Positions 1 to 9,611 of a stretch of 64,000 bases of DNA are shown piece by piece; the first letter of the stretch is position 1, and each line of letters starts with the position of its first letter. The notes under the pieces were generated by a model that did no database searches, had not been told where the DNA came from, and worked only from the letters and a program-made list of their open reading frames with translations. Source of the stretch: Brachionus koreanus (lineage: Eukaryota > Rotifera > Eurotatoria > Ploima > Brachionidae). The DNA lies in contig PJRA01000453.1 of the NCBI GenBank assembly GCA_016987375.1, positions 859,517-923,516 of the forward strand. Reading direction: 5' to 3'. Made by a program: the position numbers and the translations under genes.

Positions 1-52
1 AAAATAAATAAAAATTGTTTGAATAATTTATCTATTTTTTTGTTTAATTTGA
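1..52 (+). repeat. 3' flank of a third Ly6-like gene copy
   Basis: The first ~50 bases are nearly identical to the sequence just downstream of the two Ly6-like copies (about 3935-3985 and 8590-8635). The window therefore opens at the right-hand end of another copy of the same duplicated unit, whose coding part lies to the left. Seen directly by comparison; that a gene lies upstream is inference. Confidence 0.75.
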
Positions 53-852
53 TCTGTAAGTCAGAAAAAAATCTAAATGACTTTTCAAATTTTAGAAAAC
101 TTTTCTTTAGATATTCATTACATATTAGAAGAAAATTTAAAGATATTTTCTTCAAATTTCTTTACCAAAATATTTTTTTGAAAAAATCTCTACGTTTTCT
201 TTAAAAATTAAAAAAATATACACATTGAATTTCCTTTACTAAAAGGTATGATTATTTTATCATTGATTTAAAAACTGAAAGACAGTATAAAATTCACACC
301 TATTTATATTTTCTAATTAATTGCTTGAGTATTTATACTATTCAATTGCTGATATTAGCAGCATCAAAATTTAAATAAACCATTAAACGGTCAACGTGTA
401 GCAGAATACAATAGCGACATGGATATTGATGAATCAGAACATGTGGAAACAGAAATAATAAAAAAATGATCAAAACAAATCAGAAGAATTTGCCAAATTA
501 AATTTATTGTATTTAAAAAAACAACAATTGGAAAAAAGTAATTGCAGCTGTCCTGGATTCTTAAAAATTACATGTGTAAACATATCATTGGAATGTCCAT
601 ATTATATATTTATTTCAACTCAATCAAAAAGAACAAAGGTCAAACCCAATAGAGGGATGATTGAGCTCATTTTTTTATAAGAAATAAAATATTTAATTAA
701 ATAATTAAAATATTAAGTTCTTGAAATTTAAATCGAAGTTACAGAAAATATTACAAAATTTTATAAAGATTAAATTAATACTATTGTTAATTCTATGCTT
801 AAAAAATGAAAGATTAAATTGAAGATCATCAATTAGGAATTGGTCAATAAAA
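53..852. other. AT-rich spacer, no gene recognised
   Basis: No convincing exon is seen. The ORF at 19-204 is a low-complexity AT-rich frame. A short ATG frame at 419-468 encodes an acidic peptide and ends quickly; given the neighbouring LINE it may be retroelement debris, but I could not place it. Confidence 0.5.
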
Positions 853-2230
853 TTAGAAAAAGAAATAATCAAATGTTTTTACATAATAATCGTTAAATTT
901 TCTTTTCGAAGGAACAAGGTAATCATTAATATTTCTTAGAGCATAATTAGTTTTAATTGAACAGTTTCTGGTTTGACTATCTTTTAGACAAATTGCTGAG
1001 ATCTTTAACTTTAAAATTTTATGAACAAATTGGGCAAGACGTTTGATAATTCTGTGTTGAAAACAATCAATATTAAATAAATTTAATATGTTATTTAGAA
1101 TGTTAAAATCACTATTGAACAAAATACTCGGTCGAATAATAAGCTTATTATCAATAATAACTCCAAGAAGCTCAAATTTATCGACATAGTTTTCTTTTAT
1201 TTGAAATAAACATTATTTTTGTTCTAGACCAATTTATATCTATTCGATTAAGGTGTAGACTTAATCGAATAGATATAAATTGATAAAGAACAATATCGTT
1301 AATATAGATCAAAAATAGAAGAGGGCCTAGGACACTTCCTTGAGGTACAGCTAATTCAAGTTTACTTAGATCTGAATAAAATTCATCAATTTTCACAATT
1401 TGGGACCTGCTGGTAAAATAATTTTCCTATAGTGCAATAGCTGATTCACTAAAACCATAACAACGAAGTTTAATAAGAAGAAGATTATGGTCCACGGTGT
1501 CAAAAGCTTTTCTGAAATCAATAAATAGAAAAATAACTATTAATCGTTTACTTTTGATTGTGTTCATTTTTGAAATTATCTCATGTAAGGCAGTTTCACA
1601 GCTATGATTCGATCTAAAGCCAGGCTGAACATTCGAGAGGATTTTAGATTCACTGAGATAAAGACTTATCTGCTTATGAATGAGTTTCTCAAATAATTTA
1701 GCAATTGGTTGTAAAATAGATATACCACGATAATTATTTAGATCTTCAGTTGAGCCTTTATTCTTGAATAAAGGTGTGACAATGGCAATTTTCCATTCAT
1801 TTGGTATTGACCCGGTTAAGATTGAAAAATTGAAAAGATATGCAATAATGGTGTGTAGCTTAGATGAGCTAGCTTTTAGTATCTTAATAAGAATTCCACA
1901 TGAACCACAACCACTAGAGTTTGAGATTTCAGCAAGAAGTTTTTCAATCTCATGTCTATTTGTAAAGCTGAATCTTAAGTCAGCAGTTTTCAAAAGATCA
2001 AACTTAGAAGACTGTTCTTGAACATAGTTTTGGAAGTCATATATAGACGAATCAGATGAGGATTTTATCGTTGTGAAGAATTTATTGAATACATCACACA
2101 TATTCTTTTTATCGTTGACCATACTATCTCCATTCTTTATGCAAGTCGTATTAGAGCGCGTATTAGAGTTTTTATCAGATTTCATTTTAATTAATGGGGA
2201 GTAAAATTGCCAAAACTTTTTAGCATTCAT
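853..2230 (-). mobile_element. Decayed non-LTR retrotransposon (LINE) reverse transcriptase
   Basis: Read on the minus strand, three consecutive blocks make one RT relic. 2230-1427 carries the N-terminal palm: motifs NNYRGISI, GFRSNHSCETAL and FIDFRKAFDTVDH. A single in-frame TAG at about 1427 interrupts it. 1426-1290 continues with VPQGSVLGPLLF and YINDI. 1220-853 holds the thumb region, including FELLGVIIDNKL. The catalytic YxDD box expected after YINDI is absent; in its place lies a 23-bp perfect fold-back (1230-1282). No endonuclease or 3' tail was identified. The clade (CR1/L2/Jockey-like) is inferred from motif wording only. The element is dead. Confidence 0.85.
1230..1282. repeat. Perfect 23-bp inverted repeat with 7-bp loop inside the LINE
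   Basis: 1230-1252 and 1260-1282 are exact reverse complements separated by GTGTAGA. The right-hand arm in the minus reading (1252-1230, peptide LNRIDINW) is the genuine RT sequence; the other arm is an inverted copy of it. The fold-back sits where the catalytic FADD/YADD segment should be. Confidence 0.9.
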
Positions 2231-3235
2231 TCAAGAAGACCCACAAAAGCTAAAAGTGCTTTTCTAGTGTTAAATAATGCTTTGATTAATGTTACTTTCC
2301 TATTAAGTTTATGTTCATTTTTTATTTTAAAATGCTTTAAAAAGTTTTTTTTAATGATATTTTAGGAAATAATTAATGTTTGTTTCTATACAGTTTAGTG
2401 CCAAATAAATGATAAATTAATGCTCACTAATGTATTTTTTAGTGCTTTTAATTTAATGTTCAAATAAATACTAGCCATCATTTATTTATAGAAAGTATCT
2501 CATATATCTATTAAATGTCACAAAAAATATAATTTTCCAAATTAATTTCTGAGTAAAGCTGAAGTCATCTGAGTTTTGTTTTTAGTTTAGTCTTGGACGA
2601 GTGGCACCGCTTCGTTCATCTAAAGGAAAAGTAAAAGACTGTTCTGGAAAATTAGCGAACGGACCTTGACTGTATGTTACGCCTATAATATGTTTACACA
2701 TATATATTTGTGGCAGGATGAACAAGTGCTTAATTTTTTAGTCTTCTTCGTTGTGACTAAACACTCTCAATTTCAGATAATTGTCAACTAGCTCGCTAAA
2801 AATTTTAGATTCACAGGTAAAATTTATTTGTTTATGATCTGTATGAGATCGATTATTTAAGGGAGTAAAATAGAATTTCATTTGGTTTATTAAATAAGGG
2901 TTATCAAATAAAAAAATTAAAACATTAAAAATGAGACTAATATTCTAAAATTTCGTTTTTATTTTATATTTTTTAAAATATTTATTTTATAAAAATAAAA
3001 AAACACAATTTTTAAGAGATTAGCACAATTTATGAGAAATTTTTTTTATTTAATTTTAAAAAATTACGAAATTGGGAATGATTGAATAAACTTTATAAAC
3101 GAAATAAAAAATATATATTGTATAAAAAAAAACCTTGGTTTCTAGTAACTATTTATTTTGGGCAAGAAATTTTACTTAACAACCTTTAGTCATTATATCT
3201 TTTCATTTGAAAAATATGTTTTGTTTGTTTTTTTT
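2231..3235. other. Spacer with two orphan open segments on the minus strand
   Basis: Mostly AT-rich. Two stretches of higher complexity stay open on the minus strand. About 2815-2745 ends in the peptide SELVDNYLKLRVFSHNEED before a stop. About 2695-2585 follows a good acceptor (TATTATAG) and ends in LDERSGATRPRLN before a stop. They could be last exons of a lost gene or transposon. No family recognised and no continuation found, so I do not call a gene. Confidence 0.3.
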
Positions 3236-3403
3236 AAACTTTCGTCAAAGAAATTTAGAAAAAAGCTTGAAAAAAATTCAAATTGTTTAAAGTTTTAGAA
3301 TTTCTTTTTAAAATAAAATAACCATAACAACATTTAAACTTAATTTCGATTTTTACCTATAAAATAAGCTGAAATTTAAATTTTTAAAACAGAAAAATCA
3401 AAA

Positions 3404-3873
3404 ATGAAATCGTTTTTTATCTGCTTAGCTATTTCTCTCATTCTCTGTAAGATTTGAATAAAAAAAAAGATGATAAATTAACTTTTTTTTTCTAAATAAA
3501 CTTTTTTGTTAAAGATAGCATTGTTCCGCAAACCGAAGCACTCATGTGTGTGCTCTATGCGGATCAAGTTTTGGAACTTCAACAGCATGTGCTAGCGGAC
3601 AAACTTGCTTGGTAATTTCAAAATTTGTCTTGATAAGATTTTTAAAATCCGATTTATTTTTGTCTTTAGAAAACTGTTGCTTCTGTTGCTGGAGTGCAAA
3701 CAATTACAAGAACATGTTCATCTTCTTGTGTTGAAGTAAATACAGGATCAATTCTAGGAACAGGCACCACAACAACTTGTTGTTCAACTGATCTATGCAA
3801 TAGTTCAATTCAAATCACATCTGGATTGATCTTATCACTTGTCTTACCATTATTTGCCTTATTTTTACATTAA
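3404..3873 (+). pseudogene. Ly6/uPAR-like GPI-anchored protein, frameshifted copy
   Basis: Same three-exon structure as the intact copy at 8060-8531: signal-peptide exon from 3404, middle exon from ~3515, last exon to 3873 encoding a cysteine-rich end with CCSTDLCNSS and a hydrophobic GPI-type tail. Relative to the other copy, about 7 bases (AACTGTT) are missing near 3543. This removes the first conserved LU-domain cysteine (LNCYVC) and shifts the frame. The restored frame has a stop just after the acceptor at 3516, so alternative splicing does not easily rescue it. The last exon is almost identical to the intact copy, so the break is recent or an assembly error. The repeated unit covers about 3236-3985. 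Confidence 0.7.
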
Positions 3874-4178
3874 TTTCTCAATTTCGATTTTTTTAATTAA
3901 TTAATTGAGCATTCAAAAAAAAAACAAATAAAAAATAAATAAAAATTGTTTGAATAATTTATCTATTTTTTTGTTTAATTTATTTTTATGAATATTCTAA
4001 AATTAATTTGATTTTCCTCATCAAAGTTTTATAAGTTAGGATATTAAATAAGTTTCTGAGTTTTAATTCAGATAGCTTTTTAAAAAATTTAATTAGCTCT
4101 TAAAGCTGAAAAGATGATTTTTATATACAGAATTTTTATTCATATTTTTTATCTCGTAAAAAAATTAAAATTTTTTTC

Positions 4179-4312
4179 AGTGTAGATGATTATCTTGATG
4201 CAGTAGCCTTTATGTCAGATCGGAACTGTTTCTCAAATGGTACTTGAAAAGGAGATGAACTCCTCCCCATTATCCACTAGGATAGAATAGGGTCAAAAAA
4301 AAAAAATAAATA
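4179..4312 (+). mobile_element. Truncated SINE (3' half)
   Basis: This stretch matches the 3' half of the tRNA-headed SINE at 27598-27870 (opposite strand). Shared features include a GTCAGATCGG core, the run ACTTGAAAAGGAGATG and the terminal GGATAGAATAGGGTCAAAA followed by poly-A. The tRNA head is missing, as in 5'-truncated SINE insertions. Confidence 0.8.
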
Positions 4313-4487
4313 AATCGAAAACTTTTTTGAAAAATTCAATTTTTTCTAGCAACGTAAAAAGTGCATTTTTACAACATTCCAGTTACTTAAGCATCAATAT
4401 AATAAAAATTAAAAAATAAATTTAGTATGAGTCTTTATTTTAGATATATTTTTAAAAGAGTCAAATTGTATTTCATTTTTTAAAGTT

Positions 4488-4864
4488 TTATCGGCAATAT
4501 TGGTGTAGCTCTTTGGGATAATCCTCAGGTCTATAGACTAAATTTAAAATGTTTAGCTTTAAAAGATAACTAAATATTTTTATTTTACCTGTATAGAAGA
4601 CTTTTTGATGGGCTATTCCTTTAGGATTTGCGTTTATTTGATTGACTAGATAAGCCATCGTTGGTAAGCCAATAGCTATTCCTAACAATGTTGAGAAAAA
4701 CACTGCTGGACTTTCGTTTGCCATATATTTTAAAATTCCAACTTAATTTTTATTTTTTTTATTTAAAGTAAATTCTCTTATTTTAATGCAAAATTTTTTA
4801 ACTAACCTTTTTTTTGAGCCCATGGTCTCACTTTTAGAGCAGCACTAGCCTTTGGCCAAATCAT
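4488..4864 (-). CDS. Small single-pass mitochondrial-type membrane protein (NDUFA3-like?)
   Basis: Three exons, read right to left: 4864-4807, 4741-4589 and 4537-4488, with GT-AG borders and matching phases, giving 86 residues. The N-terminus is basic and aromatic (MIWPKASAALKVRPWAQKK). A single hydrophobic helix follows (about residues 30-50, ending GLPTMAYLV), then a hydrophilic tail with YRPEDYPKEL. Size, one membrane span and a proline-rich tail resemble accessory subunits of respiratory complex I, best NDUFA3/B9 (84 residues in human). The similarity is weak and by eye, so the identity is tentative; another small inner-membrane subunit is possible. That it is a real spliced gene is better supported than its name. 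The ORF downstream of the second exon is intron read-through. Confidence 0.55.
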
Positions 4865-5091
4865 ATTTTTTTATTTAAATTATTTTTAAAAAAAAGTTTT
4901 TCAAGTTATAAATTTTTTAAATTTAAGAATTTTCTTATGTTAGCTTTTGGATGCATAATTTGAACGCTAGCATATAATTAAACATAATTTTGCAATCATA
5001 GAAATAGTCTTTATTTTGTCTTTTTTTTTTACTATTGAATTCAATGGTTGATTGATTAATTTGATTTTGAAAATTTGTTCACATATCATAT

Positions 5092-5469
5092 ATGCTTAGT
5101 ATCATTAAAATTTATATTGAAATGGGTTTTAAAAAGATTTTTCATCGATTATCTAGAATGACTGCCAGACTAAGCTTTGCCAGTAGCTCTAATTTATCAA
5201 AAAATCAGCCAGATCCAATTGAAAATGAAAAATGTGATAAGTATAATTTTCTTTTGTTAATTAAATCTGTAAATTTTGAAGCATGATATTTTGTCAAATA
5301 ATCAAATATGATTGAGCATAAATTTTCCTTAGTCATCATTATCAATGTCTTGTATAAATAATCATTTTTCTAACTATTTTTGAATTAAAGTTTACATGAG
5401 AACAGAATTTTTTTCTAATATATTTGCTTTAACATTCACTAATTATAAAAATTTATTTTTTTTCAAAAA
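5092..5469 (+). other. Possible leader ORF or first exon upstream of thioredoxin reductase
   Basis: An ORF at 5092-5286 encodes a basic, serine-rich peptide (GFKKIFHRLSRMTARLSF...) that looks like a mitochondrial presequence. It has a possible donor at about 5239 and an acceptor-like TTCCTTAG near 5328, but that join ends after eight codons. It could be a short separate gene, an upstream alternative exon of the reductase, or chance. No homologue recognised. Confidence 0.25.
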
Positions 5470-6516
5470 ATGATTAGAAATCTAGTAAGAATGGCATCGA
5501 GCGGCGCAGCAGCTGTTGAAAAAGTGATCATAATTGGCAGTGGTCCGGCGGCTCACACAGCTGCTATTTACACTTCCCGAGCCGAATTAAGGCCAGTTCT
5601 TTTTGAGGGTTGGATGGCTGGTGGAGTTGCTGCAGGAGGTCAGTTGACAACCACCACAGATGTTGAAAACTTTCCCGGATTTCCCGATGGAATTTTTGGT
5701 TTTGAACTAATGGAAAATATGAAAAAACAATCGATTCGCTTTGGTACTAGGGTTTTTAGTGAGACAGTGACCGAAGTTAATCTTCAAAAGCGGCCATTCG
5801 AAGTAAAGACCGAAAATCGAAGCATGCTGGCTCATACTTTGATCATTTCGACTGGTGCAACTGCTAAAAGAATGCAAATTAAAGGAGCAGGCGATGAAGA
5901 ACTTTGGAATAAAGGAATATCCGCATGCGCCGTAAGAAAATTGACTATGAAATTTATTAAAAATAATTTTTCATTGAAATTTTAGGTTTGTGATGGTGCT
6001 ATTCCGATGTTTAGGAATAAACCTTTGGCAGTAATCGGTGGTGGTGACTCTGCTTTGGAAGAAGCAAGTTTTTTGACTAAATATGGCTCCAAAGTATATG
6101 TAATTCATAGACGTGATGAACTAAGGGCATCTAAAATAATGCAACAGAGAGCACGGGAAAATCCCAAAATAGAATTTTTGTATTCTCATGTGGTAGAAGA
6201 GGCCTGTGGCACTGAAAAACTTGAGAAAATCAAAGTTAAAGACTTAAAATCTAATCAAGTTAAAGATTTGCCAGTTGCTGGACTATTTTTTGCTATAGGC
6301 CATGAGCCAAATACAAAATTTTTAAACGGTCAATTGGAACTAGATGAAACAAATTATGTTTTGACCGAAAAAGGTACAGCAAAAACTTCAGTGCCTGGCG
6401 TTTTTGCAGCAGGAGATGTTCAAGATAAACGATATAGACAGGCAATTACAGCGGCAGGATCTGGTTGCATGGCTGCATTGGAAGTAGAACATTATTTAAC
6501 TGAGAACGGATTATGA
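5470..6516 (+). CDS. Low-molecular-weight NADPH thioredoxin reductase (bacterial/plant/fungal type)
   Basis: Two exons (5470-5931, 5986-6516) encode about 330 residues, the usual length of the low-Mr class. The FAD site GSGPAAHTA is near residues 23-31. The conserved [17 protein letters not shown] segment follows. The redox pair CAVC is at 153-156, split by the intron, and followed by DGA. The NADPH site is [10 protein letters not shown] near 172-181 with the HRR phosphate-binding motif at 195-197, and the second FAD motif [14 protein letters not shown] is near the end. It would reduce thioredoxin with NADPH. The first residues ([12 protein letters not shown]) precede a second Met at position 8 and may allow dual cytosolic/mitochondrial targeting (inference). 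Wording is closest to plant NTR proteins. Most animals use the longer selenocysteine TrxR instead, so this class is unusual here; the intron argues against bacterial contamination. Confidence 0.93.
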
Positions 6517-7379
6517 TCAAGGATATGATGTATTTTTTTAAGACTTAGTCTAATTTTTAATTAATGAAATTTTAAAATTTTTATTTAAGTCAATTTGTTT
6601 GACTTTAATTTATTTAATTTTTTAATTACTAGACAAAAAAAAATTAATAAAATTTGCTAATATTTTGAAAAATGAATTTTTTTAGTTTGCGTCACAAAAT
6701 CATTCAAACCATTAAGGTATTCAAAGACTTTCTATTGATTCAAAAATCTATTTCAGTTTTTAATTTTTTATTGATTTTTTAAAATGTTAGGGTTCACATC
6801 TAGCAAAACTAATGTACCAACTTAATTTCCCAAATCTGACTTTAAAATCTACCTAACTAACTAATTTTAGGTGGACTTAGAGTAAAAATTTAGCTGTTGT
6901 TTATCTTTGAGCTATAATATCCCATGTTCTAACATACATAATTTAATTAATATGTTATTGTGAAAGCACATAGTCTCATTTACAAAAAGGTTTATTAATT
7001 TAATTTATTATTTTACCTCAATTAACTCGTCAAAGCTTTCTAATTGACACTTTGTATACCCGCTATCATAAAAAATATTTTAATCTTCCTGAATCTCTTT
7101 CAACTATATCCTAGAAGAAAAAGACAATATAGAAAATATGGCAGCCAAAGCAAGTGATAAGTTAAAGCTTGAAAATAAGCTTAACAAAGAAGAAAGCAAA
7201 GATAAAAAGATGGAGTCAATTAGGTACTTTTTAGAGAATCGAGTGAGAAAAACAGAAAAATCCTAGAAATACTCCTCAAATCATATTAAATCATACTATT
7301 TTAAATTTTTTATATCTTTTTTTTTTAACATCGCCCATGAGGTGTTTTCTGAATAATAATAATATATCTTGTCAGCATT
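6517..7379. other. AT-rich spacer
   Basis: No gene supported. A 42-codon lysine-rich frame (7138-7266) starting MAAKASDKLKLEN is present but shows no homology I recognise; it lies just before a LINE relic and may be part of that debris. Confidence 0.4.
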
Positions 7380-7760
7380 CGACAAGCGTCTCAAATTTAA
7401 AGGGCAATATTACTCAAAAATGTTCAGAGAAGGGCAATAAAGCTAATGCCAGATCTGAAAAAAACATCAAATGAAGAGAAATTAAAGCATCTGAACCTTA
7501 CAAATTTGTTCACAAGAAGAATAAGAGATGACTAAATTGCATATTTCAAAATCCAAAGAGAACTATATATAGTCAAACGGTCCCCGTTTGATTAGCAAGC
7601 AATAAAATTATATGGGCTTTCAGCTGGCATAAAGAGACAAAACTAACAATTAATTAAACAACCTGTGATATAATTGAAAGGCGAGCGAGAATACTTCTTC
7701 ACAATCGTATTGTAGTTTAATGGAATCCACTTAGCCAAGAATTAGTTTAGTTGCTATATT
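7380..7760 (+). mobile_element. LINE relic, C-terminal part of reverse transcriptase ORF
   Basis: From 7421 the plus frame reads VQRRAIKLMPDLKK, then NEEKLKHLNL and TRRIRDD before a stop. Further on, RILLHNRIVV and WNPLSQELV appear near 7690-7745. This is the familiar end of CR1/L2-type RT proteins (VQRRATKL..., RLRGD..., WNSLP...). Stops and shifts show it is dead. It sits just left of the second Ly6-like unit. Confidence 0.8.
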
Positions 7761-7889
7761 TTGCAGCAGGAGATTTTTTGAAATTTTAGAAAATTTTTGC
7801 TTTTTTTTAAATTTCTGTGACGTAAGTTTAAAAAAACAAACAAAACATTTTTTTCAAAGGCAAATTTATGATGACTAACGGTTGCTAAG

Positions 7890-8640
7890 TTTTTTTTGAC
7901 CAGAAATTTAAAAAAAAGCTTGAAAAAAAATTTAAAATTGTTTAAAGCTTTAGAATTTCATTTTAAAATAAAATAACCATAACAACATTTAGATTTTATT
8001 TCGATTTTTACCTATAAAATAAGCTGAAATTTAAATTTTTGAAAACAGAAAAATCAAAAATGAAATCGTTTTTTATCTGCTTAGCTATTTCTCTCATTCT
8101 CTGTAAGATTTGAATAAAAAAAAAAGATGATAGATTAACTTTTTTTTCTAAATAAACTTTTTTGTTAAAGATAGCATTGTTCCGCAAACCGAGGCACTTA
8201 ACTGTTATGTGTGTGCTCTATGTGGATCAAGTACTGGAACTTCAACAGCATGTGCTAGCGGACAAACTTGCTTGGTAATATCAAAATTTGTCTTTGTTTT
8301 TAAAGACTTAAATCTTTTTGTTTTTAGAAAACTGTTGTTTCCGTTGGTGGAGTACAAACAATTACAAGATCGTGTTCATCGTCTTGTGTTGAAGTAAATA
8401 CAGGATCAATTCTAGGAACAGGCACCACAACAACTTGTTGTTCAACTGATCTATGCAATAGTTCAATTCAAATCACATCTGGATTGATCTTATCACTTGT
8501 CTTACCATTATTTGCCTTATTTTTACATTAATTTCTCAATTTCGATTTTTTTAATTAATTAATTGAGCATTCAAAAAAAAAACAAATAAAAAATAAATAA
8601 AAATTGTTTGAATAATTGATCTAATTTTTTGTTTAATTTT
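7890..8640 (+). repeat. Ly6-like duplicated unit, intact copy
   Basis: About 750 bases here repeat 3236-3985, including upstream sequence (AAAAAAGCTTGAAAAAAA..., ACCATAACAACATTTA), all exons and introns, and the 3' flank. The 3' flank alone recurs at 1-52. Divergence is concentrated in the introns and the second exon. Confidence 0.85.
8060..8531 (+). CDS. Ly6/uPAR-like (three-finger) GPI-anchored surface protein
   Basis: Three exons: 8060-8102, 8171-8274 and 8328-8531, in matching phase, giving 116 residues. A signal peptide (MKSFFICLAISLIL) is followed by a cysteine-rich LU domain opening with LNCYVCALCG and closing with TCCSTDLCNSS, the diagnostic Ly6/uPAR CCxxxxCN ending. A C-terminal hydrophobic stretch (LILSLVLPLFALFLH) fits GPI attachment at the cell surface. 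The family is broad (signalling, adhesion, channel modulation), so no specific role can be given. It belongs to a local tandem set with a broken copy at 3404 and the trace of another at the window start. Confidence 0.85.
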
Positions 8641-9611
8641 TTTTGTTAAAAGAAAATTTAATTGTAAGACTTTTTATTTGAAATTATTTGATGAAAATAT
8701 ACATATATTGAATTAATAGGCTAACAAAAACAAATTTCAAACAAATTTCCCAATTTAAATATCCGTTGATATTTTATGTAATTTTTTCTTACGTGATATT
8801 GTTTTTTTATTAAAAATTTTACTTTCTTTGGATTTAGTGTTTTAGATCTACAAAAACAGACAAATAGATTATTCATACTTTCAGAGATCTAAAATATGTT
8901 ACCCATTTAACTTCGGAATTTTTATTTTCAGAATTAATATGGAGGAAATTAAAAAGGCTGTTGACGAACTCCTTTCATCAAACACTTTTTGTTTTTTTGG
9001 AATTCAAAATCTTTTCAAATTATCAAAATTTTTTTGTTCCATTACTTTGTGACCCTTTTAATAGCTGTTTAATTTTTGATTCCTTTTTTAGAAAAAAACT
9101 AAAATTTTAAAAATATTACACTTTTAGCAAAAATATTAGCAAAACTATTAGCAAAACAAAAAACAGATGTCTTACTATTTTGAATCTAATTAGATTTTAT
9201 TTAATGGAGAACATGGTTTTAGATCTGGACATTCATGTCAAATTATCACCCATTAGTATATAAGTGAAATAATCAGATTAATAGGATGTTATTTTCTATT
9301 AATAAGAAATTATTTAAATTATTTTCACATAACATTTTATTTTAAAATAGCAAATATTAAATTAAATTTTTATTTAGGGAAAGAATATATTTATTTAAAA
9401 AAATATTTTTACTTTTGATTTTAAAAAAGAAAAAAAAAATTGAAATATTTCGTTTAAAGAGCTTTTGTTAGTTTAACAAATTAATTTAAATTATTTTATA
9501 CACATAAAAATATTTCATAAAATCATTCTGTTCTCTAAGTAGTAGATAAAAGTAAAATTATCACAGGTAAATAAGGTAACACAAATTGGAATTTATTTGG
9601 AACATAATTGG
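8641..9611 (+). mobile_element. AT-rich spacer with faint LINE RT remnants
   Basis: Two short RT-like stretches survive in an otherwise empty spacer: near 8940 a frame reading MEEIKKAVDELLSSN, as in the segment before the RT palm, and near 9205 ENGEHGFRSGHSC, the GFRxGxSC box. Both are too short to assign to a clade. Nothing else is supported before the end of GAK at 9612. Confidence 0.45.
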
